DNA of 33,289 nucleotides, from contig JANYKW010000208.1 in NCBI GenBank assembly GCA_025358025.1, positions 1-33,289 on the forward strand, written 5' to 3'. Below the pieces are notes generated by a model. That model was not told where the DNA came from and made no database searches. It saw only the letters and a list, made by a program, of their open reading frames with translations. Position 1 is the first letter of the stretch; each line of letters begins with the position of its first letter. The DNA comes from Bacteroidia bacterium (GTDB lineage: Bacteria; Bacteroidota; Bacteroidia; Bacteroidales; Prolixibacteraceae). Below, one piece after another: positions 25,136 to 33,253 of this stretch. The translations under genes and the position numbers were made by a program.

Positions 25136-25271
25136 CCGTTTTCTGGTTATTTATTTACTTAACTGATAAATATATTATCTAATTTTTTGAGCGTACGAAT
25201 ATAGCAATTTTAGGATTTTAAAACTGCTCTATTGTTCCAATTTTACAAATTACTGATTTTTTTCAAAATAT

Positions 25272-25847
25272 TTATTCCCCTTCAACATAAAGATGACCCT
25301 TTGTCTTCATAAAAGACCACCTGGTCATTTGAGCATCCGATTTAAATCCTCCGGTACCGGTGATGAACTGATCTCCTTTTCTGATACTGACAAACTTGTC
25401 AGAAAAGATCAGGTCTTCTGTTTCATGGTATTTTAGCTCTTCAGATCGAAGCGTGTCTCCTTCACTATTCACAAGAACAACATTTCCATTGGCTTCCCAT
25501 TTTTTCTCCAGATCAAAGTATTTGCCATGATTGCCAGACATCTGAGACACGATATTTCTGTTTTGGTCGTATCGCTGCAAAAGAAATCCTTCGGGGAAAT
25601 CCTTATAGGAAGGTTTGGGTTCATCATAGATAAGGAGCAGCGGCGTTGTTAAATGATATTTGACGACTCCTGAATCAGAATACAAGGTTTCAAAATTGCG
25701 CGCTTCCATGGCTGCTATTTTGGAGTTGTTCAGAAGATCTGCAGGAATATCAGTGGATACTTTTGTCCGGCAAGAAAATAATAGCAGGATTATTGGCAAA
25801 AAGAGCAATGCTTTGCCAATTGGCTTTATGATTGCCTGTTGCTTCAT
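25272..25847 (-). CDS. lptC: LPS export lipoprotein LptC
   Basis: A 191-aa lipoprotein, with signal and lipobox LLLFSC (Cys26). The mature protein has the LptC beta-jellyroll pattern with motifs IAAMEARNFETLYSDSG, KWEANGNVVLVNSEGDTL and GTGGFKSD. LptC links the inner-membrane ABC transporter LptBFG to periplasmic LptA in lipopolysaccharide transport. It lies 23 bp after the outer-membrane protein gene, in the nadB-nadC-coaX run. E. coli LptC has an uncleaved helix; the lipobox form is seen in Bacteroidetes. Confidence 0.88.
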   Translation of the reverse strand: MKQQAIIKPIGKALLFLPIILLLFSCRTKVSTDIPADLLNNSKIAAMEARNFETLYSDSGVVKYHLTTPLLLIYDEPKPSYKDFPEGFLLQRYDQNRNIVSQMSGNHGKYFDLEKKWEANGNVVLVNSEGDTLRSEELKYHETEDLIFSDKFVSIRKGDQFITGTGGFKSDAQMTRWSFMKTKGHLYVEGE

Positions 25848-25870
25848 AGTAAGAGGTGTATTTGCTGTTA

Positions 25871-27163
25871 TTAATCAAATTTAGTCTTAAAGAACCATCT
25901 GTCATGAAGGAATACATGAACGGTAAGCTTGAAGTATTTTTCTTTGATCAGGTCATTTTCAGTAGTACCCATCTTTCCTAATTCTCCCGAGATATTAAGG
26001 GCTGATCGTGATCGGCCAAGAGGCAAGCCCACACCAAAGGTTCCCGCGTAACCTTTAATCTGAATTCCGTTAAGGGTGAGGTAGGAATTCTCATAGAATC
26101 CACCAAAGCGATATTGAACTCTTTCAAAATAACTTCTTATAGAATAGAGGTTGGGAGTATATTCGAATCCAGCCGAATATTTGCTGCTGTTGGTAAGATA
26201 ATCCACCTGTTCTCCCATAAATTTTGTATCCTTCCATTGTTGAAAATAGGCATCAGCCCCGAATGTGATCTTATTTTTGATTGAATAGGAAAATCCGGTT
26301 CCAAGGGATACAGGAATTTGTAAGCCATTGTCGTCTGACACTACATGTTTCAAAGTATCAGTGATGAGTGACGTCGTTGATGAACCCCTGAAAAGTGCCC
26401 GCTCTTCCTGAATGGTGTAGGTAGAATTGACGTTAATTTTGGGATCAAAAGTCAGACCCAAAGTTAAACTATTGTTGTTTTTAGTGGTAATTTGATATTG
26501 AAGGCCCGATGAAATACCAAACCCATGCACATTCAGGCTACTGCTTTTTAGGTAGTCGTAAGCGCTGGGGTCAAGGGGGAAGTACACATAGACATCATCC
26601 GTGATTTTACCAAAAAGAAACCAGGTATTCACTCCCAGAGAAAAATTCTTCCCAAGCCGGAATGCATTTCCAATGAAAGCTTTTGTTAAAGTTCCGGAAC
26701 CGGTAAAAGAGGATGCAGACATTAAATCCAATTTCCCACTGGAAGAAATAATGTTGTAACCTTTTGATGCATAGGGCAGTAAGCCGAAAGATCCGGCCCA
26801 CCTTCTTGTGATTGGTACAGCAAAAGTAAGATGATTAAAATTTACATTATTTCTGACGTTTTTCGATTCAGTGGTTTCAGATTTGATAAATTTTGCATCT
26901 ATCCCAAACTGCATGAGAAAGGTGAGTGAATCAATTGAAGTGTATGAAGCTGGATTTGCTGTATTGATCTGAAAACTGTTGCGTATCCCGATTCCTATTC
27001 CACCCATGGCATCGCCCCGGCCGAAACTTGTCCCGCTCATTGTTCCAAATCCATATCGGGAGTATGGAGAGCTAGTGCTGCTGCTGCTTTGTCCATATAT
27101 GCCTGCAGGTATTGTCAGAACTAAAATGATGGCGAATAATTTCAATTTATAGCTTTTCAACAT
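25871..27163 (-). CDS. Outer-membrane beta-barrel protein, FadL-like
   Basis: A 430-aa protein with a cleavable signal (cut near AGIYGQ, residue 25) and a mature part rich in alternating strands. The segment SSPYSRYGFGTMSG followed by GRGDAMGGIGIGIR and INTANPASYTSIDSLTF is the typical start of a Bacteroidetes outer-membrane family near the FadL/OMPP1 type. The terminal FFKTKFD ends in an aromatic-rich strand. No substrate can be named. Its start overlaps the 3' end of coaX by 17 bp, and lptC follows 23 bp later. Confidence 0.8.
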   Translation of the reverse strand: MLKSYKLKLFAIILVLTIPAGIYGQSSSSTSSPYSRYGFGTMSGTSFGRGDAMGGIGIGIRNSFQINTANPASYTSIDSLTFLMQFGIDAKFIKSETTESKNVRNNVNFNHLTFAVPITRRWAGSFGLLPYASKGYNIISSSGKLDLMSASSFTGSGTLTKAFIGNAFRLGKNFSLGVNTWFLFGKITDDVYVYFPLDPSAYDYLKSSSLNVHGFGISSGLQYQITTKNNNSLTLGLTFDPKINVNSTYTIQEERALFRGSSTTSLITDTLKHVVSDDNGLQIPVSLGTGFSYSIKNKITFGADAYFQQWKDTKFMGEQVDYLTNSSKYSAGFEYTPNLYSIRSYFERVQYRFGGFYENSYLTLNGIQIKGYAGTFGVGLPLGRSRSALNISGELGKMGTTENDLIKEKYFKLTVHVFLHDRWFFKTKFD

Positions 27164-27881
27164 TATATTCTAAAATTCGGTTTAAACCTATGAGTGTTAT
27201 CTCAAACTTGACAAAGATGGGACTTTTTAATCTTCTTTCAAAGAATTGTGCATCTCCTCCGGTAAGAACGGGCTGTAATTCGGGCAGCTTTTTTTTAAGA
27301 AGATCTATCGTGCCATCAATTTCTAAAATCATTCCGTTGACAACTCCGGAACGAATGGCTTCCTCGGTTGTTTTACCAATTAACGGAAATTGATCCGTCT
27401 CTTCAACGAAAGGTAATTTTTGGGTAAATTCATGCAGGGCGCGGAACCTGCTTCTTAATCCCGGGGAAATATTTCCTCCTGCAAATGTGCCGTCTCTTTC
27501 GACCAGGTCAAAAGTTACCGCAGTACCGGTATCAATAACCAGCAGGTCCATGCCGGGGAACAGGATTTGGGCGCCGATAGCTGCAGCCACACGATCAAGT
27601 CCCAGTGTTTCGGGTGTGAGGTAATTTATTTGCAGGGGAACCGGAGTCTGGTGATTCAGTTCCAGAAAAAAGAAAAACCTGGATTTTAAATAGCTCAACA
27701 AAGCTTGAGTGACAGTAGATACTGTTGAAAGGACGACCTGATCAATAGCGGGATAACTTTTTATCAGGTCGGCTAGCTGATCCAAGGATAGTTCGTCATA
27801 GATGAAAGACTCCACCAACTCCTTTTTTGAAAAGACGGCAACTTTTGTACGGCTGTTCCCTATGTCGATGACTAAATTCAA
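27147..27881 (-). CDS. coaX: Type III pantothenate kinase
   Basis: A 244-aa ASKHA-fold kinase for the first step of CoA biosynthesis. Motifs: MNLVIDIGNSRTK (phosphate 1), LVIDTGTAVTFDLV with GGNISPGLRSR (substrate/K+ region), and VLTGGDAQFF (adenosine). The start overlaps the nadC stop by 4 bp (ATGA). Type III PanK does not show feedback inhibition by CoA, unlike type I. Confidence 0.95.
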   Translation of the reverse strand: MNLVIDIGNSRTKVAVFSKKELVESFIYDELSLDQLADLIKSYPAIDQVVLSTVSTVTQALLSYLKSRFFFFLELNHQTPVPLQINYLTPETLGLDRVAAAIGAQILFPGMDLLVIDTGTAVTFDLVERDGTFAGGNISPGLRSRFRALHEFTQKLPFVEETDQFPLIGKTTEEAIRSGVVNGMILEIDGTIDLLKKKLPELQPVLTGGDAQFFERRLKSPIFVKFEITLIGLNRILEYNVEKL

Positions 27882-28729
27882 AACTGATCCGGTTTAATGT
27901 TCATGCTAATATCCATTGCCGCTACCGAGTGGGTCAGTGCACCAATGGAGATGTAATCCACTCCCGTTGCCGCAACCTCTTTCACCCTTTCAAGATTCAT
28001 GTTTCCTGACGCTTCTACCTTCGCGCGATGGTTGATTAATCCAACGCATGTTTTCATCATTTCATTCGACATATTATCGAGCATGATAATATCTGCATGC
28101 ATATCCAGTGCCTCTAAAACCTCGGCAATTGTTGTGGTTTCCACTTCTATTTTAATATCGGAAGGTACCCTGGACCTTATCTGTTCAACAGCTTTGGTAA
28201 TTCCGCCGGCAACTTTGATGTGATTATCCTTGATCAGTACCATGTCGAAAAGGCCAATCCTGTGGTTTTCTCCGCCGCCGGCCTTTACCGCGTATTTATC
28301 CAGAACCCTCATGCCAGGAACAGTCTTTCTGGTGTCCAGAATCTTGGTGCCATATTCAGCTGCCTGTTGAACAAAAAGTCCGGTAAGTGTCGCAATGCCG
28401 CTCATTCTTTGTAAGAAGTTGAGAGCAAGGCGCTCCCCCGAAAGTAAAGCCCTAAAGGGACCGCTCATTTCAACAAGAATTGTGCCTTTCACTACTGTAT
28501 CTCCATCCTTTACCAACGGGTTCCACACTACCTGAGGAGACAACATGCTGAATACGGATGCTGCTACATCCATTCCGGCAATGATTCCGCCGGCTTTTGC
28601 AACCATGGTAGCCTTGCTTTCCATGGCGTCCGGGATCAGGGCATTGGTTGTGATATCGCCACTACCAATGTCTTCATTTAAACCTATTTCGATCAGGTTA
28701 TTTATATATTGTATCTCTGGTTGCTCCAT
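27878..28729 (-). CDS. nadC: Nicotinate-nucleotide pyrophosphorylase (carboxylating)
   Basis: Converts quinolinate and PRPP to nicotinate mononucleotide in de novo NAD synthesis. At 283 aa it is full length. Motifs are LNFLQRMSGIAT, TRKTVPGMR, KYAVKAGGGENHRIGL, DMVLIKDNHI and VDYISIGALTHSV, which build the quinolinate and PRPP sites. The start codon overlaps the nadB stop by one base (TAATG), indicating coupled translation. Confidence 0.97.
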   Translation of the reverse strand: MEQPEIQYINNLIEIGLNEDIGSGDITTNALIPDAMESKATMVAKAGGIIAGMDVAASVFSMLSPQVVWNPLVKDGDTVVKGTILVEMSGPFRALLSGERLALNFLQRMSGIATLTGLFVQQAAEYGTKILDTRKTVPGMRVLDKYAVKAGGGENHRIGLFDMVLIKDNHIKVAGGITKAVEQIRSRVPSDIKIEVETTTIAEVLEALDMHADIIMLDNMSNEMMKTCVGLINHRAKVEASGNMNLERVKEVAATGVDYISIGALTHSVAAMDISMNIKPDQF

Positions 28730-30309
28730 TAAGGTAAATTTTTTCTGACAGTCTCCGTGCGGAGTGATTTATCTTTCTCCTGAATGATGTGATGGACAAA
28801 TTGTGGCACTTCTTTCGGGAAATCTGATCTGACATGCCCGCCACGGCTCTCTTCGCGCTCTAACGCTGAGATGCAGATCAGACTGCAAACCGTTGCAAGT
28901 TCATTGATTTTTTTCCCGTTGTAATCACTCAGACTCCCGGGATATTGACGTTTTATGCTATTGAACCTTTCCTGTGCGATCAGCATTTCTTCCCGGTTTC
29001 TGACAATTCCTACCTGATTACTCATCATTTCAGCTAATTCATTTTTGATGTTCAGATAGGTATTGTCGGTCGCCGGATTGAGAACGATCGTATCTATATT
29101 ATTGGGTCTTGCCTTTGGAAGAGGCAAATCCTTTGCTTTTTCGACAATTCTTTTCCCATAAACCAGGCATTCCAGCAATGAATTGCTTGCGAGTCTGTTG
29201 GCTCCCATAACGCCAGTGGAAGCTACCTCACCACAAGCAAAGAGCCCGGTGATATTCGTCTGTCCCCATACATCTGTGCGGATTCCGCCAACGGTATAAT
29301 GGGCTGCCGGTGAGATTGGTATCAGATCATTTGTTAAATCAATTCCGAAACTGCTTAATTTTGCATCAATGGAATGAAAGCGTTCTTTTAAAAACCCGGC
29401 ATCCAGATGTTTGAGGCTTAAAAAGACCGTTGATCCGGTCTCCTGCATCCTTTGGAAAATGGCTGATGCAACTACATCCCTTGGAGCAAGTTCTGCCATT
29501 GGATGAAGTTGTAACATGAAGCGCTCCCCATACTTGTCTATCAAATGGGCTCCCTCTCCACGAACAGCTTCACTAATCAGGTAAGCATCTTCCCCGTCCA
29601 AAGAAAGTGCTGTTGGGTGAAATTGAATGAATTCCATATCCGCCAGTCGCGCTCCTGCCTGCCAGGCCAGGGCAAATCCATCGCCGGTAGCAGTATACGG
29701 GTTAGTAGAACGGGCATAGATACGCGAAAGTCCGCCTGTTGCAAGAATGGTGGCCTTCGTTCTGAAAAGAGAATTTTCACCTGTATTATAATCCAAAGTT
29801 TGAATACCTGAACAAACTCCGTTTTGAGAGAATACTTTTACTGCAGTAGTAAATTCAAAAGTTGTAATCCGCGTGTTTGCCAATATTTTCTTAAGCATGA
29901 ACCCGGTCATTACTTTACCTGTTGCATCTCCGTCTGCATGCAGGATCCGCCTGCGGGAATGGCCTCCTTCGAGTCCCAGGACCAACATCCCACTTGGATC
30001 TTTGTCGAATTCAACTCCCATTGCGATCATTTCTCGAACCTGGGCAAGTCCTTCATTTACAAGGATCGATACTGCATCATGGTCGCAAAGACCCCTGCCG
30101 GCAGTGAGGGTGTCGTTGAAATGGTTGACGGGATTGTCGTCCGGGCCAATGGCTGCGGCGATTCCACCCTGGGCGTGATAGGAATTACTGATATCGAGCT
30201 CCGACTTGGAGATAAGGGCTACCGTACCATGTGCCGAAGCGTGCCAGGCAGCCAAAAGTCCGGCAAGTCCGCTACCGACTACTACAAAATCAAATTCAAA
30301 TTGCTTCAT
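28729..30309 (-). CDS. nadB: L-aspartate oxidase
   Basis: A 526-aa FAD flavoenzyme oxidising L-aspartate to iminoaspartate with fumarate or O2 as acceptor. The FAD-binding motif VVGSGLAGLLAAWHASAHG (about 10-28) is at the N-terminus. Flavin and substrate residues are in SNSYHAQGGIAAAIG, MEFIQFHPTALS, EAVRGEGAHL, ELAPRDVVASAI and AAHYTVGGI; the C-terminal helical cap ends the protein. nadA (quinolinate synthase) is not in the window and must be elsewhere if the pathway is complete. It heads the nadB-nadC-coaX-OMP-lptC unit. Confidence 0.97.
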   Translation of the reverse strand: MKQFEFDFVVVGSGLAGLLAAWHASAHGTVALISKSELDISNSYHAQGGIAAAIGPDDNPVNHFNDTLTAGRGLCDHDAVSILVNEGLAQVREMIAMGVEFDKDPSGMLVLGLEGGHSRRRILHADGDATGKVMTGFMLKKILANTRITTFEFTTAVKVFSQNGVCSGIQTLDYNTGENSLFRTKATILATGGLSRIYARSTNPYTATGDGFALAWQAGARLADMEFIQFHPTALSLDGEDAYLISEAVRGEGAHLIDKYGERFMLQLHPMAELAPRDVVASAIFQRMQETGSTVFLSLKHLDAGFLKERFHSIDAKLSSFGIDLTNDLIPISPAAHYTVGGIRTDVWGQTNITGLFACGEVASTGVMGANRLASNSLLECLVYGKRIVEKAKDLPLPKARPNNIDTIVLNPATDNTYLNIKNELAEMMSNQVGIVRNREEMLIAQERFNSIKRQYPGSLSDYNGKKINELATVCSLICISALEREESRGGHVRSDFPKEVPQFVHHIIQEKDKSLRTETVRKNLP

Positions 30310-30343
30310 GAATATGGATGGCTACCCTCTCTAAATTGAGCGA

Positions 30344-30351
30344 CAAAAGTA
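30344..30351 (-). promoter_or_regulatory. Bacteroidetes -7 element for nadB operon
   Basis: Minus-strand TACTTTTG fits TAnnTTTG and lies 34 bp upstream of the nadB ATG, suggesting a leader of about 28 nt. No TTTG at the proper -33 distance was seen; one at 30363-30366 is too close. Confidence 0.35.
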
Positions 30352-30509
30352 ATATTTATAAACAAAAATCAGGGGAATAGCCTTATAATTGTGTTAAATC
30401 AGAGCCAAAGATAGGCAGGATTAAAGAGATTACGGCCCGTTTAGATATTGTTAACTAAAATTCTTTGAAATGTGCCTGTGGCAACATTTTTTCACTTTTT
30501 GTCACTAAA

Positions 30510-30539
30510 AAAAGCCGCTGCTTCACGGCAACGGCTTTT
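30510..30539 (-). terminator. Intrinsic terminator of the Tat-exported oxidoreductase gene
   Basis: The stem has an 8-bp arm AAAAGCCG/CGGCTTTT, one C-A mismatch, then TGC/GCA, and a 6-nt loop TTCACG. On the minus strand it is followed by a T-run (complement of the A-run at 30507-30513). It sits 24 bp past the stop of the gene at 30564-32063 and upstream of nadB, so it separates the two units. Confidence 0.8.
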
Positions 30540-30563
30540 GATATTTAATTAACGGCTTTCTTA

Positions 30564-32063
30564 TCAGGCTGGCATGTCAGGTAATGTCCATGGTGCACGA
30601 TAGGTATGCTTGATCAGTTCTGCTGCAAATTCAGTTGCAGGTACAGGTTCAGTATAAGTTTTGTTGAAAGTCGGATGTCCGTCATGGATGCTGAATTTAT
30701 CCTCCATCACGATCTTGATTTTTTCATCGGCGGTGAGGTTGGTAAATTTCATATTTGGTCCATCCCACTCAAGTTCCTTGTTAAGGGTCTGAAGGCGGAC
30801 TGCCAATACACCCATAACCACCATTTCGTTGAATGGTCCTGCCATGCTGAAATCGGAAGCAGTTTTAACACGGGAAGCAGGTGATTCCTTGGCAGCGCGA
30901 ACCCAATCCATTTCATGGGAAAGAGGAGCAACACGGCGACAGAATTTAGGTGCGTTCTCAGGTTTCTCAATTTTGCCGTCCGGACGCAAAATCCATGGAT
31001 TTACCCCGTAACATCCGCAAACCAAAATACCTTTGGTCCCATGGAAAAAGACACAACCACCGGAATCGTTGGGTTGTTTTCCTGCTGGCCAGTTTGATGG
31101 CAGCATCGGTTTATTCCCACCGTCATACCAATATACTTCTACCTGGGGTAGTTTGAATTTCGCATTCTTTGCAGTTGGTCTTGCCGGGAAGGTAAGCTTT
31201 ACACTCTGTGCAGTAGGTGCACAATCCTCTAGCAATAAAGTTGAGTTACCCTGAGCTTTAATAGGATAGCCTAACTTAAGACCCATAAATACCGGATGAA
31301 GAATATGACAAGCCATATCACCCAATGCCCCGGTTCCATAGGCCCACCAGCCACGCCAGTTCCAAGGGTGGTAGAGTTCATTGTACGGACGCATTTTGGC
31401 CGGACCGGTAAACAGGTTCCAATCCAGTGTTTCCGGAACCCACTGACCCTGCTTGGGAGTATTTAATCCCTGAGGCCAAATAGGTCTGTCTGTAAATGCT
31501 TCGACCTTGGTTACTTCGCCGATTTCTCCATTTTCCAGCCATTCGCGGGTCAGGTTAACCCCTTCGCCTGATGAACCCTGATTACCCATTTGCGAGGCAA
31601 CCTGGTATTTGTCGGCGAGTTTGGTCAATAAACGTGATTCGTAAACAGTGTGGGTGAGGGGTTTCTGTACATAAACGCTTTTCCCCATGGTAATAGCATG
31701 AGCTGCAATAATTGCATGGGTATGGTCGGCAGTAGCTACCAAAACGCCATCGATGGATTTTCCTAGTTCGTCGTACATCACTCTCCAGTCTTTGTACTTT
31801 TTCGCGCCGGAAAATTCTTTGAAACAGTTGTCAGAATAAGCCCAGTCAACATCACACAAACCAACGATGTTTTCAGATTTAAGGTTTTTTAAATTGCCAT
31901 GTCCCATGCCTCCAATGCCAACAGCCGCGATGTTCAGCTTGTCACTTGGTGCCTGGTGTCCCAAACCTGCAATAGTGTTGGAGGGGAGTACAGTAATTGC
32001 AGCGGCAGCAGCAGCACTTGTTCCCAAAAATCCCCTTCTCGAAACTTTGTTTGTCTCCTTCAT
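30564..32063 (-). CDS. Tat-exported Gfo/Idh/MocA-family oxidoreductase
   Basis: A 499-aa protein with a twin-arginine signal (KVSRRGFLGTSAAAAAA) and an NAD(P)-binding Rossmann domain: AAVGIGGMGHGN contains GxGxxG (about 49-54). The family EKP signature is VQKP (Gln133-Lys134-Pro135), keeping the Lys. Downstream are SQMGNQGSSGEG, the WNWRGWWAYGTGALGDMACH block and a C-terminal alpha/beta domain. This is the Bacteroidetes/Planctomycetes group of exported, sugar-linked oxidoreductases; some relatives are glycosidases acting through NAD-dependent redox. The substrate is unknown. It is monocistronic, with its own terminator. Confidence 0.92.
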   Translation of the reverse strand: MKETNKVSRRGFLGTSAAAAAAITVLPSNTIAGLGHQAPSDKLNIAAVGIGGMGHGNLKNLKSENIVGLCDVDWAYSDNCFKEFSGAKKYKDWRVMYDELGKSIDGVLVATADHTHAIIAAHAITMGKSVYVQKPLTHTVYESRLLTKLADKYQVASQMGNQGSSGEGVNLTREWLENGEIGEVTKVEAFTDRPIWPQGLNTPKQGQWVPETLDWNLFTGPAKMRPYNELYHPWNWRGWWAYGTGALGDMACHILHPVFMGLKLGYPIKAQGNSTLLLEDCAPTAQSVKLTFPARPTAKNAKFKLPQVEVYWYDGGNKPMLPSNWPAGKQPNDSGGCVFFHGTKGILVCGCYGVNPWILRPDGKIEKPENAPKFCRRVAPLSHEMDWVRAAKESPASRVKTASDFSMAGPFNEMVVMGVLAVRLQTLNKELEWDGPNMKFTNLTADEKIKIVMEDKFSIHDGHPTFNKTYTEPVPATEFAAELIKHTYRAPWTLPDMPA

Positions 32064-32504
32064 CAGAATAAATTTATTGAGTTTAAAAAATTTGTAACGT
32101 AGGTGTAAATATAAAAATAAAAAGTATTAGAACAGATTAAATTGGAGGAATATAGGAAAGTTTTGAATTTGGTCCCTGAGCGTGTCTGAAATTTGGATTT
32201 TGGATCAGGGATTAATTGAATTACCTATGGACTATGAATACATTTCGTTCCTTTTTTAGCTCCCAATACTCTTGATAGATTTCCTGATTTTCCTCCCAGG
32301 TATCGGTTGAAGCTAAAGTGATATTCCTTTATTCAAAATATCTGTCATGAGTAATAGCCGACAACCTCAGGTTAAGCATTTGTTTTTTTATATTCCCATT
32401 GATTTCTATAGTTTTGAAAATGGGGATAAGAAATAGTTAGACAATTTCAAGTATTGAAGGTAAAAAACTATATTTGTCAATAACTGACTAATAAAACTTG
32501 AAAC
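32064..32504. other. 441-bp intergenic region, possible degraded coding remnant
   Basis: AT-rich and without a complete gene. On the minus strand an open frame of 35 codons (32221-32328) has no start codon and reads as a charged, aromatic-rich peptide (contains TWEENQEIYQEYWELKK). Another frame across the same bases is also open, so neither is convincing. An upstream ATG (32346-32348) gives only MTDILNKGISL. The last part holds the promoter of the sigma factor gene. No tRNA, repeat or terminator was seen. Confidence 0.35.
32445..32476 (+). promoter_or_regulatory. Bacteroidetes promoter for the ECF sigma gene
   Basis: TATATTTG at 32469-32476 is an exact TAnnTTTG match, with TTTC at 32445-32448 (3 of 4 to TTTG) at a spacing of 20 bp. 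Transcription would begin near 32482, leaving a leader of about 22 nt before the TTG start at 32505. Confidence 0.5.
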
Positions 32505-33086
32505 TTGAAGATATTTCCGGAGGATATTGATTTGGTTATGAAGCTTCAGAAAGGGGATGTAGAGGCCTTTGATCTGGCTTATTCAAAATATGCCGGCAAA
32601 CTCTATGGTTTTGCCTTCAAATATCTGAAATCAGATACTGAAACAGAAGAGCTGATCCAATTGGTTTTTCTTAAAGTCTGGGAAAACCACAAGACTCTTC
32701 GAAGAGAATCTTCTTTTAAATCGTATCTCTTCACCATTGCCCACAATGGAATTTGTAATTGTTTCAAGCGTAGAACGCATCTTCAGAAATTTATCAGAGT
32801 TCAATTGCTCGAGAATGCCAATGCTTCCAGCGAAACAGAAGAACTGATCAATTACAATTCAACTTTGGAGCAACTAAACGGAATTATCGCCAAACTACCA
32901 GATCGGCAACGCACCATTTTTATGAAAAGCAGGCTGGAGGGCAAAACAAACAAAGAGATTGCCACAGAACTTGGCATCTCCTCCGGAACAGTTGATAATT
33001 ACGTATCCGAGTCTCTGAAATTTATCCGCGCCAGTTTGCAGGATAATAATTTTGCAGTGATGTTGTTTATTTCATTGTTTTGGTGA
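32505..33086 (+). CDS. ECF RNA polymerase sigma factor, FecI-like
   Basis: A 193-aa sigma-70 family factor of the ECF group. Region 2 (about 12-85) includes QKGDVEAFDLAYSKYAGKLYG and TEELIQLVFLKVWENHKTL; region 4 (about 125-175) has LPDRQRTIFMKSRLEGKTNK and a helix-turn-helix EIATELGISSGTVDNYVSESL. The TTG at 32505 is used because the next ATG (32538) would cut region 2 and the frame closes just upstream (TGA at 32499). The C-terminus ends in a hydrophobic run FAVMLFISLFW beyond region 4. Such factors usually pair with a FecR-like anti-sigma and a SusC/TonB receptor; the start of the partner probably follows. Confidence 0.92.
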   Translation: MKIFPEDIDLVMKLQKGDVEAFDLAYSKYAGKLYGFAFKYLKSDTETEELIQLVFLKVWENHKTLRRESSFKSYLFTIAHNGICNCFKRRTHLQKFIRVQLLENANASSETEELINYNSTLEQLNGIIAKLPDRQRTIFMKSRLEGKTNKEIATELGISSGTVDNYVSESLKFIRASLQDNNFAVMLFISLFW

Positions 33087-33091
33087 TCCCT

Positions 33092-33119
33092 GTAAAGAAA
33101 ATCTATGAATTTTCTTTAC
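33092..33119 (+). other. Hairpin just downstream of the sigma factor gene
   Basis: A perfect 11-bp inverted repeat, GTAAAGAAAAT (33092-33102) and ATTTTCTTTAC (33109-33119), loop of 6 nt. It starts 6 bp past the sigma stop codon. No U-run follows, so it is a weak terminator candidate. It may mark the boundary between sigma and anti-sigma transcripts. Confidence 0.5.
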
Positions 33120-33253
33120 GATACCGCTATCCGCAAAAAAAAAGGTGCACAAAAAAAATCACCGTTTTGGTATGAGATTGTACCCCCATAATTGTATTAC
33201 TTATCAGAAAAGGGAATAAAAGCAAATTCCAATGCTGCCTCAAAAAATAGAAC

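Noticed and set aside
33105-33191. 28-aa open frame starting MNFLYDTAIRKKK after the sigma gene
   Set aside because: It begins in the hairpin loop, is A-run rich and has no supporting context; more likely noncoding leader or regulatory DNA.
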